Assembly (NCBI GenBank): GCA_003695015.1
Contig: RFJD01000356.1
Coordinates: 1-6,195 of the forward strand
Length of the DNA: 6,195 nucleotides
From: Verrucomicrobiota bacterium
GTDB taxonomy: Bacteria > Verrucomicrobiota > Verrucomicrobiia > Limisphaerales > J093
Direction: 5' to 3'
Shown here: in pieces, positions 1 to 5,938 of the stretch
Numbering within the stretch: position 1 is the stretch's first letter
How the letters are laid out: the number at the start of each line of letters is the position of its first letter
Notes under the pieces: generated by a model
What the model saw: only the letters and a program-made list of their open reading frames with translations
Databases searched by the model: none
What the model was told of the DNA's origin: nothing
Position numbers and translations under genes: made by a program

Positions 1-1320
1 GAGGCCCTCCGCTTCATCCGTGCCAACAAGGACCGTCCGTTCTACTGCTACCTCCCCTACACGCCGCCCCACGGCATGTTCGACATCCCGGACACCGATC
101 CGGCCTGGGCGCTGTTCAAGGACAAGCCCTGGCCCGAGGAGGCCAAACGCTACGCCGCCATGGTCGCCATGGTGGACCGTCAGGTCGGCGAATTGGTGGC
201 CCTCCTCCGCGAACTCGGCCTCGAGGAAAACACCGTCTTCATCTTCTCCGGCGACAACGGCGGCGCCGATTACTTCCCCACCAAGGAGCATCCCCGCGGC
301 TTTCACGGTGCCAACGTCGATCCCCGCACCGGCGTCGCCTTCCGCGGCCGCAAGGGCAACCTCTACGAGGGCGGCCTGCGCGTGCCCTTCATCGTCCGCT
401 GGCCCGGCCACATCCAACCCGGCCGCGTGAGCCACCATCTCGGCTACTTCCCGGACATCCTCCCCACGCTGGCCGAACTCGCCGGCGTCCAGCCGCCCCC
501 GGACATCGACGGCCTGTCCATCGTGCCCGAACTGCTCGGCCAAGCCGCCGCCGGCCGGCCCCAGCCGCAGCACCGCTACCTCTACTGGGAACTCGGCCAA
601 CAAACCGCCGTCCGCTCCGGCCCGTGGAAGGCCATCCAACCCCGCCGCAACGCCCCGTGGGAGCTGTACAACCTGGATCGCGATCCGTCGGAATCCCGCG
701 ACCTTGCCGCCGAACACCCGGACCAACTGGCCCGCCTCCAAGCCTTCGCCAGGGAAGCCCATGAGCCCGTCCGCGAAGGCGTCTTCTTCGACCGCACCCT
801 CCATGAAAAGGACCGCGCCGCCAAATGGGGCGGACGCTCCCCCTCCGCGCGCGGCGCCGCCAAGGTGCACGAGCTCCCCCGACGCGGCCTGCTTCGCGCC
901 AACCAGTGGCGCATCCTCCGCGCCAGCAGCGAAAACACCGCCAACGGCCGCCTCGCCCGGCACGCCATCGACGGCGATCCCCGCACCCACTGGCACACCC
1001 GCTGGAGCCCCGACCTCGCCCGCCCGCCCCACGAACTGGTCATCGACCTCGGCGCGCCCCATCGCATCACTGCCCTCTGGTACTTGGCCCGCCAGGACAA
1101 CGGCTGGAACGGCGCCTTCAAGGACTGCGAAATCTGGCTGGCCCGCGACCCGGACCACTTCGACGCCCCGGCCGCCCGCGCGACCTTCCGCAAGACCAAG
1201 GAACCGCAGCGGATCCCCCTGCCGCCCACCGAGGCCCGCTACGTAAAGCTCCGCATCCTCTCCGAGATCAACGGCGGTCCCTGGGCCTCCGCGGCCGAGA
1301 TCGGCATCGAGGGCAAATAA
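1..1320 (+). CDS. Sulfatase with C-terminal F5/8-type C (discoidin-like) domain, 5' partial
   Basis: This frame is open from base 1 to the TAA at 1318-1320 (439 residues), so the N-terminus lies outside the window. The missing part includes the Cys/Ser that would become formylglycine. Visible sulfatase signatures are FYCYLPYTPPHG near residues 14-25, FSGDNGG at about 82-88 (Asp/Asn calcium ligands in the family), KGNLYEGGLRVPFIVRWPG from about 118 (family catalytic Lys) and the C-terminal subdomain ELYNLDRDPSESRDL. After a linker, residues about 305-437 (nt 913-1311) look like an F5/8 type C or CBM32-like domain: SSENTANG, HAIDGDPRTHWHT, ELVIDLG, ARYVKLR. Sulfatases hydrolyse sulfate esters, often on polysaccharides outside the cytoplasm, and the extra domain could bind glycan. 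The exact substrate cannot be told. Codon third positions are very rich in C/G. The gene converges on the TIM-barrel gene downstream. Confidence 0.93.
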   Translation, partial: EALRFIRANKDRPFYCYLPYTPPHGMFDIPDTDPAWALFKDKPWPEEAKRYAAMVAMVDRQVGELVALLRELGLEENTVFIFSGDNGGADYFPTKEHPRGFHGANVDPRTGVAFRGRKGNLYEGGLRVPFIVRWPGHIQPGRVSHHLGYFPDILPTLAELAGVQPPPDIDGLSIVPELLGQAAAGRPQPQHRYLYWELGQQTAVRSGPWKAIQPRRNAPWELYNLDRDPSESRDLAAEHPDQLARLQAFAREAHEPVREGVFFDRTLHEKDRAAKWGGRSPSARGAAKVHELPRRGLLRANQWRILRASSENTANGRLARHAIDGDPRTHWHTRWSPDLARPPHELVIDLGAPHRITALWYLARQDNGWNGAFKDCEIWLARDPDHFDAPAARATFRKTKEPQRIPLPPTEARYVKLRILSEINGGPWASAAEIGIEGK

Positions 1321-1349
1321 CCGCGCGCCTTGGCGCCATCACCTTGAAG

Positions 1350-1369
1350 GCCGGGTCCCCCGACCCGGC
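1350..1369 (+). repeat. Hairpin A, copy 1
   Basis: A perfect 8-bp stem, GCCGGGTC (1350-1357) with GACCCGGC (1362-1369), closes a CCCC loop. It starts 29 bases after the sulfatase stop codon. No T-run follows, so it is not a classical intrinsic terminator, but it could slow or end transcription. Confidence 0.8.
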
Positions 1370-1397
1370 GTCTGCGCGTCGGCGTCGGGCCCGCGCG

Positions 1398-1415
1398 CCG
1401 TGTGAGGGCACACGG
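1398..1415 (+). repeat. Hairpin B, copy 1 (GAGGGC loop)
   Basis: The arms CCGTGT (1398-1403) and ACACGG (1410-1415) pair perfectly around the loop GAGGGC. The second copy, at 1509-1522, has the same loop with a different but still complementary stem, which suggests the structure itself is kept. Confidence 0.6.
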
Positions 1416-1459
1416 CCTACCACCCCGCCTCACCGCATGCGCGCCGGAGACCCTTGGAG

Positions 1460-1479
1460 GCCGGGTCCCCCGACCCGGC
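1460..1479 (+). repeat. Hairpin A, copy 2
   Basis: This copy is identical to copy 1 across the whole 20-base palindrome, and the match extends by at least an AGG/GG to the left and GCGT to the right. It lies 110 bases after copy 1. Confidence 0.8.
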
Positions 1480-1508
1480 GTTGGTGCGTCGGCGGAGCAG
1501 TGTTCGCC

Positions 1509-1522
1509 GGCTGAGGGCAGCC
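1509..1522 (+). repeat. Hairpin B, copy 2 (GAGGGC loop)
   Basis: The arms GGCT (1509-1512) and AGCC (1519-1522) flank the loop GAGGGC. The loop begins 34 bases after hairpin A, against 35 in copy 1. The stem bases differ from copy 1 (GTGT/ACAC) but remain complementary. Confidence 0.5.
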
Positions 1523-1563
1523 AGCCTGCAACGGGTGCGCTTTGGGAGCAGTGCCTGCTGCAG

Positions 1564-1583
1564 GCCGGGTCCCCCGACCCGGC
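1564..1583 (+). repeat. Hairpin A, copy 3
   Basis: This is a third identical 20-base palindrome, 104 bases after copy 2. No GAGGGC-loop hairpin follows. Instead a 7-bp long-range pairing, CGGACCG (1600-1606) with CGGTCCG (1631-1637), encloses 24 bases. Confidence 0.8.
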
Positions 1584-1665
1584 GTTCGCCGGCCGCCGTC
1601 GGACCGTTTCGCCGCCAACACGACCACCGTCGGTCCGCAGGCCGGGCGGGGTGTTGCTCTTCGGT

Positions 1666-1686
1666 CGCCGGGATCCGCTCCCGGCG
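1666..1686 (-). terminator. Candidate terminator of the TIM-barrel gene
   Basis: A perfect 7-bp GC stem, CGCCGGG (1666-1672) with CCCGGCG (1680-1686), encloses a 7-base loop. It begins 5 bases past the stop codon of the minus-strand TIM-barrel gene. The position fits a terminator, but no T-run follows on the minus strand, so the call rests on hairpin and placement only. Confidence 0.4.
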
Positions 1687-1691
1687 CGGGC

Positions 1692-2555
1692 TCATTTCCC
1701 CAGCCAGTGCAGCCGCTGGCGGGCCTCCACCGGAATCGCGAAACCGCGGCCGCCCGGCCCGCCCATCTCGACGATGTACCAGCGCGTGCCGGCCTGCTGT
1801 TCGCACAGCCGGAACACCTCCCGGTAGTAGTCGCTCTCGAAGGTCTTGTCCTCGTAGTCCTTGATGTGGATGGTCGGCGTCCGGCCCGGGAACTTCCGGA
1901 GCATGGCGATCGGGTCGCCGCCCCCGCCGAGGCAATTGCCCACGTCCATCTGCATCAACACCCGGGGCGAGGTCTGGCTGAACAGGAGCTCCCAGGCCGT
2001 CCGGCCGTCGAACTTCACGAAATCGAACCCGTGGGCGTGATAGCCCACCTGCATGCCCCGGCGGCGTGCCTTCTCGGCCCGGTCGTTCAGCCACTTCGCA
2101 AAGGCGGCGATGGTTTCGGGCGATTTCATCCGGTCCGGCGCCGCGGCCACGATCAGGTACCGGTTGCCCAGGGTCTTGTTGACCGCCACCGTCTGCTCGA
2201 ACCGGTCATCCTCCAGCGCGCGGGGCTGGAGGTGCATGCCGCAACACTCCAGGCCCAGCAGGTCCAGCCATTCCCGGAGTTGCTCCGCGTCGTAGTCCTG
2301 AAACACCTTCGGCGTCCCGCCGTACCCCCAGAACTCGACCCCCTCGTATCCGGCGGCCGAAACCCGCCGCAGCGTTCCCGGCACGTCTTGGGCGAACTCG
2401 CCCCGCACGGCGTAGAGCTGCAACCCGATCTTCGGGGGGCGGAAGCCGCGGGCCGCCACGGGCAAGGCCCCGGCCAGCGCCGCCCACGCGCCGCCGACCC
2501 CCAACCGCTTCACAAAACCTCGTCGAGTGATTCCTGTGCGCTGCTGATTGCTCAT
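1692..2555 (-). CDS. Tat-exported TIM-barrel sugar phosphate isomerase/epimerase-like protein
   Basis: The product is 287 residues. The ATG at 2555 is preferred over an in-frame start at 2603 because AGGAG (2569-2565) sits 9 bases upstream of it and the product then opens directly into a signal peptide. TRRGFVK at 10-16 plus a hydrophobic stretch to about 36 (VAARG) form a twin-arginine signal, so export in folded form is expected. The rest matches the xylose isomerase-like TIM-barrel family (AP endonuclease 2 superfamily): KIGLQLYAVR at 42-51, GVEF (E74), GMH (H108), GYHAHG (H173, H175), QMDVGN (D204), TIHIKD (H230) and VEMGG (E263). These are plausible metal ligands and catalytic acids. Such proteins are often paired with sugar catabolism genes. 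The substrate is unknown, and isomerase activity is a family inference. The gene lies 176 bases downstream of vsr and is probably not part of the restriction operon. Confidence 0.9.
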   Translation of the reverse strand: MSNQQRTGITRRGFVKRLGVGGAWAALAGALPVAARGFRPPKIGLQLYAVRGEFAQDVPGTLRRVSAAGYEGVEFWGYGGTPKVFQDYDAEQLREWLDLLGLECCGMHLQPRALEDDRFEQTVAVNKTLGNRYLIVAAAPDRMKSPETIAAFAKWLNDRAEKARRRGMQVGYHAHGFDFVKFDGRTAWELLFSQTSPRVLMQMDVGNCLGGGGDPIAMLRKFPGRTPTIHIKDYEDKTFESDYYREVFRLCEQQAGTRWYIVEMGGPGGRGFAIPVEARQRLHWLGK

Positions 2556-2564
2556 AATCGCTTT

Positions 2565-2569
2565 CTCCT
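2565..2569 (-). promoter_or_regulatory. Ribosome binding site of the TIM-barrel gene
   Basis: AGGAG on the minus strand lies 9 bases before the ATG at 2555. It decides this start over the upstream in-frame alternative. Confidence 0.65.
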
Positions 2570-2687
2570 GTCTTCCAAGCTGCGCCACCCGGCGTGGACA
2601 CACATCAGCGGCCCGTGGCGCGGGTGACGAACGGTCTCCAGCCTAACCTCCCCAAGGGCGTGATGTACAGAAGCCAGACCGGGCGAT

Positions 2688-2709
2688 GGCACCCGGGGGG
2701 GCAGGTGCC
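2688..2709 (-). terminator. Weak candidate terminator after vsr
   Basis: The arms GGCACC and GGTGCC (6 bp) enclose a C-rich 10-base loop on the minus strand, 22 bases past the vsr stop codon. There is no T-run. It may end the restriction operon before the TIM-barrel gene. The rest of the 176-base gap (2556-2731) shows no clear promoter or other feature. Confidence 0.3.
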
Positions 2710-2731
2710 CCGGCCGGAGTTCGGGGCCGCT

Positions 2732-3172
2732 TCACTTTTGCGCTGCATGCGAGTCTCCAGCCGCCTTGAAGGTGCGGCGCAGTTTGGCCAGCAGGCGGCC
2801 TTCGCGATTCCGGGCCAGTTCGTGTTCCCAGATTCGCACGACCTTCCACCCCCGGCTGCGGAGCGTCCGATTCACCAAGCGGTCCCTTTTCTTGTTTGCC
2901 TCCAGCTTCTTCGCCCAGAACTCGCGGTTGTTCGAGGGCTGTTTGCAGTGTTGCGGACACCCATGCCAGAAACAGCCGTCCACGAAGACGGCAACCCTGA
3001 GCCGGGGGAAGACGAAATCCGGCTTGCCGTACACCGGCTGGTTGCGCCGCCACCCGGTGATGCCGTGCCGTCGGAACACGGCGATCAAGGCCAGTTCCGT
3101 GTCCTTGTTCCCGCTCCCGCGGATCCGCGACATCACCTCCGAGCGCTTTTCCTTGGTGAACACGTCAGCCAC
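2732..3172 (-). CDS. vsr: Very short patch repair (Vsr) T:G mismatch endonuclease
   Basis: The product is 146 residues from a GTG at 3172, preceded at 8 bases by GGAGAA (3186-3181). A TTG at 3208 would add 12 residues that do not resemble the family. Family landmarks are FTKEKRSEVMSRIRG at 5-19, GKPDFVF with D52 (equivalent of E. coli catalytic D51), VDGCFWHGCP at 64-73 with H70 (equivalent of H69), NREFWAKKLEANKKRD and GWKVVRIWEHEL. Vsr nicks next to the T of T:G mismatches that arise when 5-methylcytosine deaminates, starting repair by DNA polymerase I. Its usual partner is a Dcm/EcoRII-type methyltransferase, and one is encoded two genes upstream. It is the last gene of the operon, 62 bases after the endonuclease stop. 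Zn-site positions differ from E. coli in the usual way for the broader family (GCP in place of HHH). Confidence 0.95.
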   Translation of the reverse strand: MADVFTKEKRSEVMSRIRGSGNKDTELALIAVFRRHGITGWRRNQPVYGKPDFVFPRLRVAVFVDGCFWHGCPQHCKQPSNNREFWAKKLEANKKRDRLVNRTLRSRGWKVVRIWEHELARNREGRLLAKLRRTFKAAGDSHAAQK

Positions 3173-3180
3173 GGGGTGGA

Positions 3181-3186
3181 TTCTCC
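3181..3186 (-). promoter_or_regulatory. Ribosome binding site of vsr
   Basis: GGAGAA on the minus strand lies 8 bases before the GTG at 3172. It supports this start over the TTG at 3208. Confidence 0.5.
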
Positions 3187-3234
3187 GCGCGACCTCCGGC
3201 CGGCACAAGACCGGCTTTGGGCGGGGGCGCCAAG

Positions 3235-4437
3235 CTACAGGAGCTTCCGTTGTTTATGGCGGACGAAGTCAATGAAGCCCCCCACCGTCATGATCCACGC
3301 CCGCTGCCGGCGCGTGAACGTGCAATGAAGCCCGGCCGGAATGACGAGGCGGAGACTGTGGGCACGCATCTCGTCCGTCTGCTTCGTGGAAATGCCGGCC
3401 TCCAGGGTGCACAGGTGCTTGGTCGGGATTCGGGCGGCTTCTGTCAGCACCTGACGCCACCGGTCCTTGCACGTGGACTTGGCTCCCAGCATCACCAGCA
3501 ACGCCGTGTCGAACGCCGGGTCTCTGTATTCCCTGGCGCCGGGAAAGATGAAATCGGCCGTGTTGTTGCGCTCCGTGCGCACCTGCGTCGAAAAGCGCAA
3601 GCCCGAGAGCCGGAACAGTTCTTCGAGATGATTCTGAAGCGCGAAGCCCATTCTCGACTTCCGCCGGTTGTGCACCGACAGCGAATACTCGATGAACTCA
3701 TCGACGCTCCTGAACTGTTGCTGAAGGCGCTCGCGCACAATGACGGTTTCCAACGCCCGGAACAACTGCTCCTCCCGATGAAGCCAGCGGGTGAGAGTGG
3801 CGTCCGGATCCCGCAAGTCGGCCTCCGCCAAACTGCGTGCCAAGGCCGACATTTCACGCGTCGAAGGGAAGGCGTGGCCGAACCGTTCGACAACCAGAGC
3901 CTCGTCATCGGACGAAGCCGGCAGGCCGAGGCCCAGTTCGAGCTCGTCCAGGATGCGTTGCCGGAAGAATTCAAGGCTGTGCCGTTCCAGCCGTTCGCTG
4001 GGAATCCAGCGGAAGCGGCGCTGCAGTTCCGTCAACCCGAGGAGCTCCCTGGCCGCGCGCAGCCATGAGGAGTCCTTTTGGAAGACCAGGGCATGATATG
4101 CGCCGGAAGCGGTTCTTGCCAGGACGAGCAGATCGCCCGGGCGCGCCCGCAGCAGAAAATCTCCGCTGTAGTAAAGCCGCCATTCGCTTCTCCCGGTCCG
4201 GTGGGCACTCTTTGCGCGGGCGTCGTAGAACGTGAATTTTCCCGTCCCGTGCTCGGGATCCCTGTCATCGGCGAAGTAGTGCCAATTGATGGTTCCCTCG
4301 GTCTTCCTGGTCGTGCGAAAGAACTCGCGCAGCGCCGCCACGCCGTTGAGCTCGTGTTGGTTCGAGCCGGCGTGCGGCAGGTCCACGGCCACCAGTGTCT
4401 TGTGGGCCACGGCGGGGAAGACATCCGAAAGGTTCAC
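3235..4437 (-). CDS. ecoRIIR: EcoRII-type type II restriction endonuclease
   Basis: The product is 400 residues from a GTG at 4437 with GGAGG 9 bases upstream; EcoRII itself is about 404. The C-terminal half is clearly the EcoRII catalytic domain: SVDEFIEYSLSVHNRRKSR at 244-262, LQNHLEELF, TQVRTERNNTADFIFP at 284-299, LGAKSTCKDRWRQVLTEAARI at 317-337, and TLEAGISTKQTDEM. D295, K320, K324 and E333 sit at a constant offset of 4 from EcoRII D299, K324, K328 and E337, so the PD-(D/E)xK centre looks intact. The N-terminal ~130 residues (KFTFYDARAK, RSEWRLYYSGDFL, GDLLVLAR) resemble in pattern the B3-like effector-binding domain of EcoRII, but the match is weak. Expected role: cutting unmethylated CCWGG-type sites, with a second site as activator (type IIE). 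Sampled GC is about 55%, lower than the flanking metabolic genes. Confidence 0.94.
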   Translation of the reverse strand: MNLSDVFPAVAHKTLVAVDLPHAGSNQHELNGVAALREFFRTTRKTEGTINWHYFADDRDPEHGTGKFTFYDARAKSAHRTGRSEWRLYYSGDFLLRARPGDLLVLARTASGAYHALVFQKDSSWLRAARELLGLTELQRRFRWIPSERLERHSLEFFRQRILDELELGLGLPASSDDEALVVERFGHAFPSTREMSALARSLAEADLRDPDATLTRWLHREEQLFRALETVIVRERLQQQFRSVDEFIEYSLSVHNRRKSRMGFALQNHLEELFRLSGLRFSTQVRTERNNTADFIFPGAREYRDPAFDTALLVMLGAKSTCKDRWRQVLTEAARIPTKHLCTLEAGISTKQTDEMRAHSLRLVIPAGLHCTFTRRQRAWIMTVGGFIDFVRHKQRKLL

Positions 4438-4446
4438 GTTCGACAG

Positions 4447-4451
4447 CCTCC
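4447..4451 (-). promoter_or_regulatory. Ribosome binding site of the endonuclease gene
   Basis: GGAGG on the minus strand lies in the 27-base gap between the methyltransferase stop and the GTG at 4437, 9 bases before it. The strong site with a GTG start fixes the start of the endonuclease. Confidence 0.65.
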
Positions 4452-4464
4452 AGAACGACGTGGG

Positions 4465-5673
4465 TCACTGATTGCGTTTCCTGCGCCGGGGGCCTGCCCC
4501 CGGTCTGTATGCACCGGCTTCGTCCGCCGGTTCCTCATGAAGAGCCAGGGCAAGCTCGACCGGCTGCGCCAGCGGGCGGCGGAGCGCCTCGACCACCGAC
4601 TTGGCAATCCGCTCCACCACAGGGACGACCACCGAGTTGCCAAATTGTTTGTAAGCCTGGGTGTCCGACACCGGGATTTTAAAGTCTTCCGGGAACCCCA
4701 TCAGACGTGCGCATTCACGGGGGGTCAGGCGCCGGGGATTCTTGCCCGGGCCTTGGGACACGAGGATCTCGGAGCCGTCCTTGTAGTAGCGGGCACTGAG
4801 GGTTCTCGCGATGTCCTTGCCGGTCACCAGACCAAACCCGAATCCGTTGCCCGCGGCCCGATGCTTGGCGGCGTAGTCCTGAAGGTAGCGCCACAGATGA
4901 TCGCTCAGCGTGTATTTTGCGGGCACGTCTTGTTCCAGAATCGAATCCAGCGTCGGTCCTTGGGCTGGAAACACGGGAAAGAGGAAGGACCGCGGCTCGC
5001 GGAAGCCAACAAGGAAGATGCGTTCCCGGTGTTGCGGCACCACGCCGCGCGCGTCGATCACCTTGTGGTAGAGCGTGTAGCCAAGCTCCTCGGTCAGGGT
5101 CCGCCGGATGATTTCGAAAGTCCGCCCCCGATCGTGCCGCTGCAAATGCTTCACGTTCTCGAGCACAAAGGCGGCGGGACGGTGATGGCTCAGGATGGCT
5201 GCGAGGTCGAAGAACAGGTTGCCTTGGTCCTTGTCTTGAAAGCCATGCGACCTTCCCAAACTGCTCTTCTTCGAGACGCCCGCAATGCTGAACGGCTGGC
5301 ACGGGAACCCCGCGCACAGGATGTCAAAGGGAGGAATGTCGGCGATGGCGACCTCATGTATGTCGCCGTGCGGCATCTCGCCAAAATTGGCCGCATAGGT
5401 TTGGCGGCAATATTTGTCACGATCGCAGGAAAACACGCACTCACAGCCGGCCCTTTCGAAGGCAATCCGGAAGCCGCCAATTCCGCAAAAAAGGTCCACG
5501 AAGCGAAGCGGCTGCCGGCCCATGGATTCGGCGTCAGGGGACCGGTCCGCACCATAGGGGGGAGAGTCCTCACGGAGGGCCGCTTCCGCGAGGTCTGCCG
5601 CGCCTCGCCTTTCCTTGGCCACGCCCGGGGCGTGGGGACGCTTGCGCGGAGTTCTCTTCCTTTTTCCGGCCAT
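4465..5673 (-). CDS. dcm: DNA (cytosine-5) methyltransferase, Dcm / M.EcoRII type
   Basis: The product is 402 residues from the ATG at 5673, whose A is shared with the TGA of the upstream regulator (TGATG), pointing to translational coupling. A GTG one codon upstream is possible. All C5-methyltransferase motifs are present: I (FVDLFCGIGG to residue 67), IV (GFPCQPFS, nucleophile Cys125), VI (ENV, 172-174), VIII (QHRERIFLVGF, 214-224), IX (RLTPRECARLMGF, 315-327) and X (QAYKQFGNSVVVPV, 339-352). The target recognition region carries GNGFGFG (275-281) and LSARYYKDG (292-300), hallmarks of Dcm and M.EcoRII, which methylate the inner C of CCWGG. Related CCNGG enzymes share parts of this region, so CCNGG is the alternative. 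The first ~55 residues are a basic, low-complexity extension without a visible HTH. The last ~13 residues are Arg/Lys-rich. It protects host DNA from the adjacent endonuclease. Confidence 0.96.
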   Translation of the reverse strand: MAGKRKRTPRKRPHAPGVAKERRGAADLAEAALREDSPPYGADRSPDAESMGRQPLRFVDLFCGIGGFRIAFERAGCECVFSCDRDKYCRQTYAANFGEMPHGDIHEVAIADIPPFDILCAGFPCQPFSIAGVSKKSSLGRSHGFQDKDQGNLFFDLAAILSHHRPAAFVLENVKHLQRHDRGRTFEIIRRTLTEELGYTLYHKVIDARGVVPQHRERIFLVGFREPRSFLFPVFPAQGPTLDSILEQDVPAKYTLSDHLWRYLQDYAAKHRAAGNGFGFGLVTGKDIARTLSARYYKDGSEILVSQGPGKNPRRLTPRECARLMGFPEDFKIPVSDTQAYKQFGNSVVVPVVERIAKSVVEALRRPLAQPVELALALHEEPADEAGAYRPGAGPRRRKRNQ

Positions 5674-5900
5674 CACGCATCAACCCCCTCGCACAAGCCG
5701 GCGGTGCTGATGCCCAAGGCCTTGGCCAGCCGGGCGACGTTGAGGATGCTGGGGTTGCGGCGCCCCCTTTCGATGCCGCTGATGTAGGTCGGGTCAAGGC
5801 CTGCCGCCTCGGCGAGCTGTTCCTGGGTCCAACCTCGAGCAGCCCGATGGCGGCGGACGTTGGCGCCGAGAGCGGCAAGGATTCCATTGCGGGTCCGCAT
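5673..5900 (-). CDS. XRE/Cro-type HTH regulator, candidate restriction-modification controller (C) protein
   Basis: The product is 75 residues. The ATG at 5900 is the only possible start: the frame is closed by TAG 11 codons upstream and has no ATG, GTG or TTG between. Residues about 12-66 form an HTH_3/Cro-CI domain (ALGANVRRHRAARGWTQEQL, then AGLDPTYISGIERGRRNPS and LAKALGIS). The helix-turn-helix falls at about 25-45. Size, fold and position as first gene of a methyltransferase-nuclease operon match C proteins, which delay nuclease expression until DNA is methylated. No Shine-Dalgarno is visible before the ATG, so the transcript may be leaderless, as is known for several C genes. The C-terminal TGA overlaps the methyltransferase ATG by one base. 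A plain XRE repressor unrelated to restriction timing is the alternative. Confidence 0.88.
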   Translation of the reverse strand: MRTRNGILAALGANVRRHRAARGWTQEQLAEAAGLDPTYISGIERGRRNPSILNVARLAKALGISTAGLCEGVDA

Positions 5901-5911
5901 GACACAAAGTC
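5901..5911 (-). promoter_or_regulatory. Candidate C-box 2, abutting the regulator start codon
   Basis: On the minus strand GACTTTGTGTC touches the ATG at 5900. It is an imperfect GAC-N5-GTC palindrome and shares the pattern GACT-N3-YGTC with a second box 38 bases upstream. C-protein operators commonly contain GACT/AGTC half-sites. A repressor bound here would cover the start region. Confidence 0.35.
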
Positions 5912-5938
5912 GATGCGAAACCCGGCCTGAAATCTATG

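Larger units (their letters stand above)
1341..1590 (+). repeat. Loose tandem of three structured intergenic repeats
   Basis: Three copies of the same GC-palindrome lie in one orientation, 110 and then 104 bases apart. The first two copies share a longer layout: hairpin A, then GCGTC-rich sequence (GTCTGCGCGTCGGCG and GTTGGTGCGTCGGCG), then hairpin B 34-35 bases further on, then a diverged tail (GGCCTACCACC / CAGCCTGCAACGG). The third copy keeps hairpin A but lacks hairpin B. The region fills the gap between two convergent genes and shows no credible coding. It could be a mobile REP-like family, a bidirectional terminator array or a decayed tandem duplication. I do not recognise a named family. 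Confidence 0.75.

Noticed and set aside
1350..1583. Three evenly spaced identical repeats as a CRISPR array
   Set aside because: The repeats are 20-base palindromes separated by 84-90 bases that are themselves partly similar, and there are no cas genes.
1417..2094. Minus-strand frame running through the repeats with a recurring RVGGPGLQ peptide
   Set aside because: The recurring peptide is just the translation of the hairpin A repeat, and the frame overlaps the TIM-barrel gene out of phase.
1542..2627. A 361-codon plus-strand open frame
   Set aside because: It is antisense to the TIM-barrel gene and begins inside the repeat region. The predicted peptide shows no recognisable domain.
3217..4068. 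A 283-codon plus-strand open frame
   Set aside because: It is antisense to the EcoRII-like nuclease, whose catalytic motifs are intact on the minus strand.
5523..5525. Internal ATG as methyltransferase start
   Set aside because: It has no Shine-Dalgarno upstream, whereas the ATG at 5673 overlaps the regulator stop in the TGATG arrangement typical of coupled genes. It is not excluded.
4078..5787. A 569-codon plus-strand open frame
   Set aside because: It lies antisense to the regulator, methyltransferase and the start of the endonuclease. Its translation has no family features, while the minus-strand frames carry complete motif sets. GC-rich DNA often leaves such antisense frames open.
5918..5927. 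CAGGCCGGGT on the minus strand as a fourth hairpin A remnant
   Set aside because: Only ten bases match and the second arm is absent. A chance match is likely in DNA this GC-rich.
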